Of a stretch of 64,000 nt of DNA, positions 24,261-35,933 are shown piece after piece. The stretch comes from Cyclina sinensis (lineage: Eukaryota; Mollusca; Bivalvia; Venerida; Veneridae): positions 17,748,904-17,812,903 of the forward strand of contig JAAONU010000006.1 in assembly GCA_012932295.1 (NCBI GenBank), written 5' to 3'. Under the pieces are notes generated by a model. The model was not told the DNA's origin, searched no databases, and saw nothing but the letters and a program-made list of their open reading frames with translations. The position numbers and the translations under genes were made by a program. Each line of letters opens with the position of its first letter. The first letter of the stretch is position 1.

Positions 24261-26711
24261 TAAAACGCTAAGTCTGGACAGACAGACACAGGAAGGACAT
24301 CCAGCAATCACAATAGCTCACTATGAGCACTTCATGCTTAGGTGAGATAAGATGTAGAACTTACATTATTCCGTTTACACTAAGACAAAGACTGTTGGTG
24401 GCACATATATAAGACCAGTCTTAAAGTAAAGCAAACTGGAATACCAAGACTCAAATACTAGACATTGAGCAACGTAAACGAAATTCTAAAACTTAAATGC
24501 ACTAGTTGACCTGTCAATCCACTGTTGGGGTATTAATATCAAGTTGTGTATAATGTTTGGAAAAAAGTAATTACGTACAAGTTCTATATGAGCTGTTCCT
24601 CTAATTCTATATGACATAAGAATGACAACCAAGATTGTCTTTTACAGACAAGCTGATTTCTTTGAAATATTGAGAAATTATATACATGTATAAGATAAGA
24701 GGGTTCAATGATTGTTCATTTTCTTTTTTCTTTACAAGCATCATGGAAACTGATGGCATTTTCACAAGGTAATCATACCATACTGATACAGTTGCTTCAC
24801 ACAGGAGATATATCAGTGTTGTTTCTTAACTCTAAACAAATTGAACCTTCGTAAAACAGATCTTTGATTCAAATAACCCGTAAATAGTAAATCAAAGTAC
24901 AAAGTGCTTATTCAATGCAAAGTCAATATATCAACTAATTTTACTACAAGCTGCTTCTCTTGTATACTATAAAAGCAAACACGTAAGTTTTCCTGAGTAC
25001 CAACTATCTGTTACACAGCTGGCACAAGATCCATAAATAATAAACTAGACTGAAAATCCAGATTTTACAGGTACAACAACACTTTTTTTAAAATAAAATG
25101 GCACAAATGAAGTAGTTAAACAAAAACAAAGATCATATGACCAACGACACAGGAAAAAAGGCACTCTGACTTAACTTTTGGAAACTGACCTTTTTACTTT
25201 TTTGAACAAATGATATCCCAGAATTAATGTCTGAAAATTTCAGCTTCCTGCATAGTGCAAATACGACGTACTTTTATGTTTAAAAGGAACATCATGGGCA
25301 AATTTGATGTTCTTTAAAATGACGTCACATACCATAATTTGACGTCAGATTATATCTACGTTCCAGTCGGAATAAGATTAACATGGCATATTTCAGACAC
25401 TTAAATTTTACCTATTTATTTTTAAGATTCTCAGTGTATCCAACATTTTTACAAAAATATTACTGTAATCATTCAAAATTGTGTTTTGTTCAGTTGATAT
25501 CATTTTATACAAGAAAGAACTGTCCCCAAAAAACTGTTGCCATGGTAATGGTAATCAAGAAATTTGATAAAAAAATAGTCATTTTTGTAAAGGACAATAT
25601 TCAGGCTACCAATATTTCACTTTGATTTTAGATTGGAAGAGCACAAACATTTTGCCATTTTTGCTGATTTTCAATTCAGTATATTTCAATAGTATACCAA
25701 ATGCCCGAGTGCCCTTTTTCCCGTGACGTCGGTCATATAGTAATAATGTAAGTGCCAGGCAAGAAATGAAAGCAAGGCATACATGTATCTTCACTGACCT
25801 GTTCTATTCTGACTGAAATGATCTGTTATTCATATTAGTTTTATCCCAAATTTTAAGTTGCTAGAATGGTGGAACATGAAACAAAGAAAACGAAAAAAAT
25901 CAACATTTAACAAAAAATCATAAATGTTTATATCACCTGTAATAAGGAATCGTAAAACAATATGTACGACATTATCTCTATATATGCAGTACACATTATA
26001 TAAACATGCAACACAATAAATGCCTTACAATAATAACATACTATTTTCTAAATTTCGGTGAACAAAAATAGCAATCTCAACAGAAAGGTACAACTATCAA
26101 CAGAAATGCAAGATGAAGGCTGCAAAGTTAAATGATCATTTCACTGTGCAGCTGACCAGGGTGATTCTAGAATTAATCAAGTACACAATATAAATTGGTG
26201 CACCAATGGTGTTGACCAGTCAAAGACAGGTGGTCTCAGAGTGGCTAGGACTTACTCTATAATGATACAGTAGTACATATACCAAGCAGAACTTGCACAT
26301 ATAGCCTTGATGCAGTCTTTTTTCAAGTACTGAAATAAAAATTTGCATTGCTTAAATCAAAATATATAAAACACAATACCCTTCATTTTGTGGCATAACA
26401 GTTCAGTATACTAGAATCGTAAATGTTTATTTCTGTTTACATTACAATATCATACCATATTCTTGACGCCTCAAAAAACAACAAAATTTTGAAAAGAATT
26501 ATTAACCATTATAGTGTTTATACATATGGCAATATCCTCCATGAAACATTTTTGTTTTAAAACTGAAACGAATGAAAATAGAAAAGCACTTTTCAATTCT
26601 CCATAGTAATTTTATCTGCAAATTATAAACCAAACTAATACTGTACAAACAAATCACAGTGTGTCCAGTTCACAAGTATTTCAGCTCCTTTACTTCAACC
26701 AGCAACCTGAT
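24260..26711. other. AT-rich sequence without recognised genes
   Basis: About 2.4 kb with few repeats. If the exon at 26712-26792 is real, part of this would be the 3' untranslated region of that minus-strand transcript. The 80-codon open frame at 25383-25625 shows no family motifs. Confidence 0.45.
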
Positions 26712-26792
26712 TTAATCCTTTACCCACACAGATTGTTCCTGGTTCATTTCCTCAAGTATCCATACAATCGCCTTAATTGGTATGGCAAATTT
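26712..26792 (-). CDS. Possible terminal exon of an unidentified minus-strand gene
   Basis: On the minus strand a strong acceptor (AATTTTTTCTTTACAG) is followed by 26 codons reading KFAIPIKAIVWILEEMNQEQ, then SVWVKD and a TAA stop. The polypyrimidine tract and the protein-like composition suggest a real last exon. I found no matching upstream exon between 27 and 35 kb. The acidic-protein gene at 35.9-37.7 kb has its own stop, so a link would need alternative splicing. I do not recognise the family. Confidence 0.3.
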   Translation of the reverse strand, partial: KFAIPIKAIVWILEEMNQEQSVWVKD

Positions 26793-27823
26793 CTGTAAAG
26801 AAAAAATTAAAGTTTTGGATAATACAGAAATGGAGCCGCCAGTAATCAGTTTCAATATAAAATTAGTTTTTGGAAATGTCTGCCAACTTTAATTTACTAT
26901 GGTATTCAAAGCAGGGTGCATATTTAGATCTAAGATACACAAACAGAAGACATTCTTTCTAAAGAGAACTCTGCACTTTACAATACTTCAGTGAGACTAA
27001 ACCTGTGTTAACTGGTTCCCTAAGTCTTTATTTTGTAGTAATCTTTTTCTGATCTGCACCACCCTGAATGCCTTTTGAAAGACTAGGCTCAAATCAACCA
27101 TATAAACTATATAATGCATGATAATTTATCGTTGTTTTTTTAAGTCTTTCACTTGTTCCCAGCTTGTACAAGATGAACATGATTTAACTGGAATTTTCTA
27201 TTTACCAGCTGAGGAGTGAGCAGAGTAAAAACACCAAGTGCTCATTACTCAATCATTAAATTCTGACTGGTATACAATGAAATGATAAGACACATACACC
27301 ACATTCTGTTTTGACATGCACTACACTATCAACTGGTAAGACACATATGCAGTTACAACATGATTACACGAGGAATTGGTAAGACATATATGCCATAAGT
27401 AGTTACAAATTACATTACATGATGAACAGGTAAGACATAAAGCCAGTGCAGTTACCGGTTTGACAAGAATTACACAATGAACAGATAAGACTCATATGCC
27501 ATATGAAGTAATGACATTGCATGTTACAAAGTAAACTGATACAACAGGGTTATAATGGCACTTAATCACTCACTTGAGAGAAGGACATTCAACTTAAGTA
27601 CAGCATACTCAGACATTCAACATTATATTAATTTCTCAGCAAGTTCAAGGAAGTTAGTCAAAAGGTCAAGGTCAGCCACAGTCAAAACAATCTGATTAAA
27701 ATCAGTTCCTAAATAACGCTCTGCTATTAGGATCTGAACTCACTAAAAACATTAACACACTGTGTGTACTGGTAAACCATACAGACGTGTCATAAGATGC
27801 AGTCTCATTGGCTGGGATATAAA
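26793..27823. other. Noncoding AT-rich sequence
   Basis: Contains loose repeats of GGTAAGACATAT / ACTGGTAAGACACATATGC near 27290-27490 (four diverged units). No gene is seen. Confidence 0.5.
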
Positions 27824-29022
27824 CTAGAGCTATCACTAAATGTGATTAATACCCCCAAAACACTGCTACAGAACAGAGGAAGTTATCAATTTAGTAACAG
27901 AATACTTCATAAAAAATTGTAAAAGAGTTATGGTTGTGGGCAATTAAAGATAGTTGTAGTTCTTGTACATTGCATTTCCTCTCATTGCGCTTGACCATTG
28001 TATGAAGTTCATTGAATTCCAAAAAAATAGTTTTCAAGTTATTCTCCAGTCAAAGAAAACTAACAAAGGACAATAACTGTGCAAACAGTGAAGACAGAGT
28101 TATAGCTCTTGTACATTGCACATCCACTCAATGTGCTTGACCATTGTATGAAGTTGCATTGAATTCCAACCACGAGTTTCCAAATTATATTCTGGAAAAG
28201 AAAATCCAAGGAAGGGCAATAACTCTGAAAATAGTGAAAACGGAGTTATAGCTCTTACACAATGCACTTTCTTTCAATGTGCTTGATCATGGTATGAAGT
28301 TGCATTTAATTTCAACCAGTAGTTTTCAAGTTATGCCCCCTACAAAAGAAAACCAGCAAAGGGCAATATCTTTGAAAATAGTGAAGATGGAGTTTTAATT
28401 CTTGGACACTGCACTTCCTCTCATTGTGCTTGACCATTGTATGAAGTTGCATTAAATTCCAACCAGTAGTTTTCAAGTTATGCTCAGGAAAAGGAAAACC
28501 AATAAAGGGCAAAAACTCTGAAAATAGAGCAGATGGAGTTATGTTTCTTGGACAAAGCACTTCCTCTCAGTGTGCTTGGCCATTGTATGAAGTTGCACTG
28601 AATTTCAACCAGTAGTTTTCAAGTTATGCTCCGGACAAGGAAAACCAATAAAAGGCAATAACTCTGAAAATAATGAAGATGGAGTTATGATTCTTGAACA
28701 GTGCACTTCCTCTCATTGTGCTTCACCATTGTATGAAGTTGCATTAAATTCCAACCAGTAGTTTTCAAGTTATGCTCAGGACAAGGAAAACTAATAAAGG
28801 GCAATAACTCTGAAAATAGTAAAGATGGAGTTATTATTTTTAGACACTGCACTTTCTCTCATTGTGTTTGGCCATTTTGTGAAGTTACAATGAATTTCAA
28901 CCAGTAGTTTTCAAGTTATGCTCCAGACAAGGTACACCCTGACCGACCGCCCGACTGCCTGACCGACCGACCAACCACCGGGTGACTCCTATTCCCTCCC
29001 AAACTTCGTTTTGGGGGTATAA
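27824..29022 (-). mobile_element. Helitron-like tandem-repeat element, 146-bp monomers
   Basis: Read on the minus strand, it starts near 29020 with ATACCCCCAAAAC and a GGTCGGTCGG-type run, and holds seven monomers. The phrase GAAGTTGCATT occurs at 28004, 28150, 28296, 28443, 28589, 28735 and 28881, a period of 146-147. It ends with GTTTTGGGGGTATTAATCAC, a hairpin ATCAC-ATTTA-GTGAT and AGCTCTAG|TTTA. The architecture is as at 12537-13288, with different terminal sequences. No protein is encoded. Confidence 0.75.
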
Positions 29023-29940
29023 TAACAATACTGGAAATCCAGATTATCAAGAAGATAGAATTGAAAGGGTCGCCTTCAGATAGATCATGTACTTCAGTCA
29101 GATTGAATTTACGTGCAAAACTATACTCAAGGTCCAAATTTCCTAGATGTAGCACCAAAAGCAGGTTTATCCTGCAACTATTGGGTGGATTTTAATGATA
29201 AGTCTATGTAAAACTAATGACCTCTTTAGCAAGGACACTTTTGATCCTGGGGCCATGATTTGGACAGTCATGGTAGTAACTTCTAGACGGTGCTTCACAT
29301 CAAATATCTAAGCTCTAGGCTTTAAGGTTTAAAAAAGATTTTAACAAACTTTCTTATACAAGTTAAATCATTGACCTCAATGGAAAGGTCAGTTTAGACC
29401 CTAGGACCATGATTTGATCGACTTTTCTGGAGCACCAAGATACAATGCCTTTCACTATATATCTTAAATATAGGCCTTGTGGTTTCTGCCAAGAATTTTT
29501 TATGTAAAACAATGTAAAACCAAGTGACCCTTTGGGAGGAGCCAATTTTGACCTAAGTGTCATCATTTCAACATCTACTAAACACCGCTACATACCAAAT
29601 ATCTGGAATTCAGGCCTATGGTATCACAGAAGAGGATTTTTAAACGTTTATGTAAAACAACAATAACTCCTGTGATGGGGCCAATAATAGCCCTAAATAC
29701 AACTATCGAACAATCTTATGATGCATTTGTGATATAAGGGAGGAAACCTTAGGCTTTCAAATTAAATAATTTGCTTTAAATTTTGAATTTTTTGACCTTT
29801 GACCTACTGACCCAAAAACCAATAGCAGTCATTCACTCAATCTGTGCAACCATTACAATAAATTTTCAAATCTATATGATAAATGGTTGTCGAGTTACAG
29901 AGTATAAATGATCCTAAACATTTAGGTCACTGTGAACTTG
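29023..29940. other. Decayed repeat-like sequence
   Basis: Text such as GACCTTTGACC and CATGATTTGGACAGTCATGG, with several loosely similar 150-bp stretches, suggests an old tandem array or element. No gene is seen; the 67- to 80-codon minus-strand frames show no motifs. Confidence 0.4.
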
Positions 29941-29949
29941 ACCTTTGAC

Positions 29950-30510
29950 ATACACAAGTACCGGGGTACCGCCGCCGCCGTATTTTTTCTTGAAATTTCT
30001 AAGTGTCGCTCTATTGTGGGTACTGGTATTAATGCATAGTCCTGTACGAGTTATTTCCCTTCCCGGTTATCATTTCTATTGTGGGTACCTAGTCTCACCT
30101 CGTCTCGGGGAAAGAAAAAGACAAGTACCGGTGTACCGCCGCCGCCGTATTTTTTCTTGAAATTTTCTAAGTGTCGCTCTTTTGTGGGTACTGGTATTAA
30201 TGCATAGTATCGTTTCTACTGTGGGTACCTAGTCTCCCTTCTCTAGGGGGAAGAAAAACACAAGTACCCGGTCAACGCCGCCGAAGTATTTTTTTCTTGA
30301 AATTTTCTAAAGGTCGCTCTATTGTGGGTTCTGGTATTCATGCATAGTCCTGTACGAGGTATATCCCTTAGACCGTGTATAATTTCTTTGGTATAATTTC
30401 TTTTGTGGGTACCTAGACTTCCTTCTCTCTGCGCAAGAGACCTACAAGTACCCGGCCACCCCGCCGCCACCGTATTTTTCTTAAAAATTTTCAAAGTGTC
30501 GCTTTATTGT
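29950..30510. repeat. Tandem repeat with CCGCCGCCGTATTTTTTCTTG core, four units
   Basis: Units start ACAAGTACCGG and contain CCGCCGCCGTATTTTTTCTT, then AAGTGTCGCTCTATTGTGGG, at about 29955, 30121, 30260 and 30443. Unit lengths vary between about 140 and 185 bases. It directly abuts the satellite that follows. Confidence 0.85.
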
Positions 30511-30519
30511 GGGTACTTT

Positions 30520-32930
30520 CATTCTTATAGAGTTCAAAAATATAGCAAATATATACTTGTATATCGCTGTCGATTGAGTTACGTAGAGATTACATTACTG
30601 TTACATTGTTGTTACAGGCATTACGTATAACTCTGAATATGTGACTGGTTTTATTTCTTAATGTTACATAAAGTTACTTATGTTACGTTGAAAACTCTTT
30701 CAGGAGGAAAAAATAGCAAATATACTTGTAAATCATTGAAGCTTGAGTTACGTAGAGATTTCATTAGTGATACATTGTTGTTACATGCATTACGTATAAC
30801 TCTGAACATGCGATTGTTTTTATTTCTCAATGTTACAAAATGTTACTTATGTTACGTTGAAAACTCATTCAGGGGCAAAAATATAGCAAATATATACTTG
30901 TATATCGCTGTCGATTGGGTTACGTAGAGATTACATTAGTGTTACATAGTTGTTACAGGCATTACGTATAACTCTGAACTCTGAACATGTGATTGTTTTT
31001 TATTTCTTAATGTTACAAAATGTTACTTATGTTACGTTATAAAACTCATTCAGGGGCAAAAATATAGCAAATATATCCTTGTATACCGCTGTCGATTGAG
31101 TTACGTAGAGATCACATTACTGTTACATAGTTGTTACAGGCATTACGTGTAACTCTGAACATGTGATTGTTTTTTATTTCTTAATGTTACAAAATGTTAC
31201 TTATGTTATGTTGAAAACTCATTCAGGGGCAAAAGTATAGCAAATATATACTTGTATATCGCTGTCGATTGAGTTACGTAGAGGTTACATTAGTGTTTCA
31301 TTGTTGTTACAGGCATTACGTATAACTCTGAACTTGTGATTGTTTTTATTTCTTAATGTTACAAAATGTTACTTATGTTACGTTGAAAACTCTTTCAGGG
31401 GCAAATATAGCAAATATATACTTGTATTACGCTGAATATTGGGTTACGTAGGGATTACATTAGTGTTACATTGTTATTACAGGCATTACGTATAATTCTG
31501 AACATGTGATTGTTTTTATTTTTTTAATGATACAAAATGTTACTTATGTTACGTTGAAAACTCATTCAGGGGCAAAAATATACCAAATAAATACTTGTAT
31601 ATCGCTGTCGATTGAGTTACGTAGAGACAACATGAATGTTACATTGTTTTTACAGGCATTACGTATAACTCTGAACATGTGAATGTTTTCATTTCTTAAT
31701 GTTACAAAATGTTACTTATGTTACGTTGAAAACTCTTTTAGGGGCAGAAATATGGCAAATATATACTTGTATATCGCTGTCGATTGAGTTACGTAGAGAT
31801 TACATTAGTGTTACATAGTTGTTACAGGCATTACGTATAACTCTGAACTCTGAACATGTGATTGTTTTTTATTTTTTAATGTTACAAAATGTTACTTATG
31901 TTACGTTGAAAACTCTTTCAGGAGCAAAAGTATAGCAAATATATACTTGTATATCGCTGTCGATTGAGTTACGTAGAGGTTACATTAGTGTTACATTGTT
32001 GTTGCAGGCATTACGTGTAGTTCTGAACATGTGACTGTTTATGTTTCTTAATGATACAAAATGTTACTTATGTTACGTTGAAAACTCTTTCGGGGGAAAT
32101 ATATAAAATATATCCTTGTATATAGCTGTCGATTGAGTTACGTAGAGATTACATTAGTGTTACATAGTTGTTACAGGCATTACGTATAACTCTGAACATG
32201 TGATTGTTTTTTATTTCTTAATGTTACAAAATGTTACTTATGTTACGTTATAAAACTCATTCAGGGGCAAAAATATAGCAAATATATCCTTGTATTACGC
32301 TAAATATTTGGTTACGTAGAGATTACATTAGTGTTACATTGTTGCTACAGGCATTACGTATAACTCTGAACATGTTATTGTCTATATTTCTTAATGTTAC
32401 ACAATGTTACTTATGTTACGTTGAAAACTCTTTCAGGGGCAAAAATATAGCAAATATATACCTGTATATCGCTGCATATTGGGTTACGTAGAGGTTACAC
32501 GAATGTTACATAATTGTTACAGGCATTACGTGTAACTCTGAACATGCGATTGTTTATATTTATCAATGTTACAAAATGTTACTTATGTTACGTTGAAACA
32601 CTTTCAGGGGCAAAGATATTGGAGATATATTCACGGTATCACTGTAGTTTGAGTTACGTAGAGATAGCAAGAATGTTACATTGTTGTTACAGGCATTACG
32701 TATAACTCTGAATATGTGACTGTTTTTATTTCCTATTGTTACAAAATGTTACTTATGTTACGTTGAAAACTCTTTCATGGCGGAAATAAAGCAAATTTAT
32801 ACTTGTATATCGCTAAATATTGAGTTACGTAGAGGTTACATGAATGTTACCTAATTGTTACAGGCATTTCGTATAACTCTGAATATGTGTCTGTTTTCAT
32901 TTCTTATTAAAAATGTTATTTATGTTTGCT
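30520..32930. repeat. Satellite array, about 172-bp monomer, roughly 14 units
   Basis: The phrase CAGGCATTACGTATAACTCT recurs about every 170-182 bases from about 30616 to 32863. Each unit has GTTACGTAGAGATTACAT, GTTACATTGTTGTTACAGG and ATGTTACTTATGTTACGTTG. The units are rich in TTACGTA palindromes and GTTAC words. Short open frames inside are repeat shadows. Confidence 0.95.
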
Positions 32931-34503
32931 TTTGAAATATATTCTTAAGCTCGTTTTACTTTAACTGACTTGAGTTAGGTCTGACATTTTCAGTTTATTT
33001 TTTTTCCTAGTCTGTTACTTATGTTACGTCACCTTAAAATATGTACGAGCCATTTTATCAATTTCCAGTTTTGTGCTCTAGATGCTTCAACTTGGCAGAG
33101 TTAGTTTTAACACTGTTAGATACAAGTGGATATACAACAGGCCTAGATCCAGAACAGTGGGCAGTGAGAGGGTACACCTTGGTGTGGGTATGGGATTTAA
33201 TATTACCATGACTATTTTGAAGGGCAGTTTTGGGACAACTCATACCCTCTCTGGATCCAGGCCTGACAAAAACTATAGTCTCTACTCACTTATTACTGGT
33301 AGGTCTGTACATAAGCAAAAGCAAGACAAATTAATAGCAGTGCAAAGCAATAACATAAATAACAATAATTGAAAAGTAACTATAAAATGCAGATGTTACA
33401 GGAAAATATGGAGTTAGTGCACTGAATATCTCTATATAAATATTATACACTCAAAACTCAGACACTACCCAGAGTGCAGCTGTAAATATTAGAAATTGTA
33501 CATGTACTTTCAATGTTCTCACAATTTATGAAGCGGCAGTAATTTCTAAACATAAATCACATAGGCTATGAAAATCACCCATACAATATTTTTCAAAAGT
33601 ATTATATAGATGGCAGAGCCTAAATTATCTGATAGAGCAGACATAATCAGACCTATAGTTAAGACTTCTAACTTTACTTACTACTATAACTATAATTCAG
33701 CCTACAGTACTCATGCTATATTATGGCAATACCTCCACATGCATCAAACATTCAAAAGAGGAGGATTGTTCAGACAAAATATTCTGTTTATACTAAATAT
33801 AATGCTATGATTAACTATGATTATTTTCACAAAAGCTGTCAGTTTACACATACAAAATTCTTTCGAAAACCTTCAAAATTATTTGTTTTCGAATTATTCA
33901 AACCTTGTCTAGAAGATCTTCACACTTCTCTTTTAGACCTTGTCTGTGTACAGAAACCAACACATTATGTATCACGGAATTTCCATTACCAAAACAAGCT
34001 AATATAGCGTAACTGTAAACTTAATGTTAAAACTTATAAAGAAGTAAATTAAATAGCAAGCAACTGCATTGTGTACCACCATACTGTTTATCACAAATGA
34101 AATAGAATAATTTTGTATTCTGTTTAATGGGATGGAGAAAAGGCTTTGTAAGCCCCTGTATAATAGACTAGAAGTAGCAGCATGAAAAATTTACACTCTA
34201 ATCTATGATCTTACAGGCATCTTCTAAATGTTCTGAGCTGCCTTAGTGAATATGTTTGTCCCTTACACAATAACAACGTTTTAGATATCATCTATTGAGA
34301 TCTGCGACCTGCATTATTTGTTGAAATATGTTCAGATAAATAATGCTTCACCCAAAAAAATACTGTTTAAAATGCATGTAATAGACTAATATAAGACAGA
34401 AAAAGAGCTTAAAAATAAATACAAAATTATATCTTTTTTCTCATCTTCATAAAAACATAACAGAAAACAAAATGATTAAAAGTCTACATCTACAAAGCAA
34501 GCA
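32931..34503. other. Noncoding AT-rich sequence with a small MITE-like fold-back
   Basis: No gene is seen. A short element lies at 33138-33265 and is listed separately. Confidence 0.5.
33138..33265. mobile_element. Small MITE-like element
   Basis: The left end CAGGCCTAGATCCAGA is the near-perfect inverse of the right end TCTGGATCCAGGCCTG, enclosing about 96 bases without coding capacity. The arm resembles the text CACGGATCCAGAG at 54216, so related copies may exist. Confidence 0.55.
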
Positions 34504-34717
34504 TTAACCCTTAACCTGCTGGAACTGAAAGTGATTAGCCTTTGTCACCAGTATACAGCCAGGCCAGCATGCATATCTGTGCAGTCTGACCAGGCTCTAT
34601 ACTGTTGGTAGCTCAATTTTTGTATTTTGATATTGAAATCCCTTAAACTTTAAATGGACCGTTCAAAATTCAAAACTGGGCAAATCTGTTACAAAAATTC
34701 AGGAGGTTAAGGGTTAA
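34504..34717. mobile_element. MITE with TTAACCCTTAACC termini
   Basis: Left end TTAACCCTTAACCTGCTG and right end CAGGAGGTTAAGGGTTAA form imperfect terminal inverted repeats around a 178-base core containing CCAGCATGCATATCTGTGCA. A TTAA at each edge would fit a piggyBac-like target, but the ends themselves contain TTAA, so this is not decisive. Confidence 0.75.
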
Positions 34718-35933
34718 CAAGAACAAGCAATGTAAACAGTGGTGATAATATATTGATTTCTTAAATCAGTTTTTGAATACCCCCCTAGTTACATGTACCA
34801 TATAGCTTTGTACCGAGTGACTGAAAAGCCAAAGCAATATAATTTGCTTCAGATTTTGTTAATCAATGCTGCCAAACAACTTGTCTGAAAGTGCAGCCTT
34901 AGGTGCTTGTAAAAAATATTGCCACGGAAATTCGAAAAGCTGTTTTGTTTTTGGAAATGAATGATTGTCTACACAAACAGTTCTAATCCTAGAAGTCTTC
35001 AAACATAAACATTATTTGAAGATTGTAAAGTCAAACATCTGCTGCTGAAGGCACAGTACTAGAACAGTATTTAACCTAGATTTAATGATCATATTATCAA
35101 AATACAGAAAGACAGAGCCTATAAACTGTTTCCAAACAGAAGAGGCAGTATCAGGCATGGCCAAAGAAACCCAAACTTTCTACACAAGCATAGCACTACC
35201 ATGTAAGACTTTATTAATATGGTGACTTGTAACTTGTCATCAATCCAAATGTTTGAAAGCATAATTAGCTTACACTATTGATATACAGATCAATCCAAAC
35301 AGGACCTTAAATCTGCATCCTATAATTTCTTCTAATGAATTTCATTTAAAACATTGATCCCAGTTCGATCCCCATCAGGGCTGGCAAAATTTCTCTGTGA
35401 TAATTATCTCAGACAATGCATCTATAGGTCACTTGTCCCTCACCTCTGAATCAAGTGAGGAAGTAGTCAGTAGCTTGTGAAGAGATAGGTTAGATACCCA
35501 GGAACACTTGTTAGGTGGACTGACCGCTGGGATATGACCACAGAAGTTACAACTGGCGCTAAACCTCAATAAACCAAACCAATCATTTAAAACATAACTT
35601 CAAAAGTAATGTTGAAGTCAAAACCAGTTTAGTATTGCATCTATTATTGGCTGTAATTAACTTTTAACTGAATTGAAGCCAAAGGACAAGAAAGCTGTGC
35701 AAGTAAATAAAATATACTAACTGAAACAACTACATCATATCTGAAAACAATCCAAAACATACATCAGACAGTAAAGAAAAAATATCTATCATTCACTTAC
35801 AAAAGGTTATAAAAAAGACTTTCCCAACTAGGGTTAGTGTTACAATATAGGATTTATCTATTATACCTCAGAAGATGGTGACTGTTTTAAGTGAGTGGTT
35901 AAGTGAGAAGTCAAACTGGACAGCTCATCTTCA
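34718..35933. other. Noncoding region downstream of the acidic-protein gene, with a SINE
   Basis: Probably includes the 3' untranslated region of the minus-strand gene that ends at 35934. A SINE fragment at 35345-35590 is listed separately. Confidence 0.45.
35345..35590 (+). repeat. tRNA-derived SINE, 5'-truncated
   Basis: It starts around a B-box-like CAGTTCGATCCC and continues CAGGGCTGGCAAAATTTCTC. It ends GCTAAACCTCAATAAACCAA. It is the same family as the fuller copy at 37095-37380 on the other strand. Confidence 0.7.

Noticed and set aside
25383..25625. 80-codon plus-strand frame as a gene
   Set aside because: No domain, signal peptide, splice partner or conservation could be seen.
30520..32930. 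Possible CRISPR-like regular repeats
   Set aside because: Units are contiguous 172-bp satellite monomers without unique spacers, in a eukaryotic genome.
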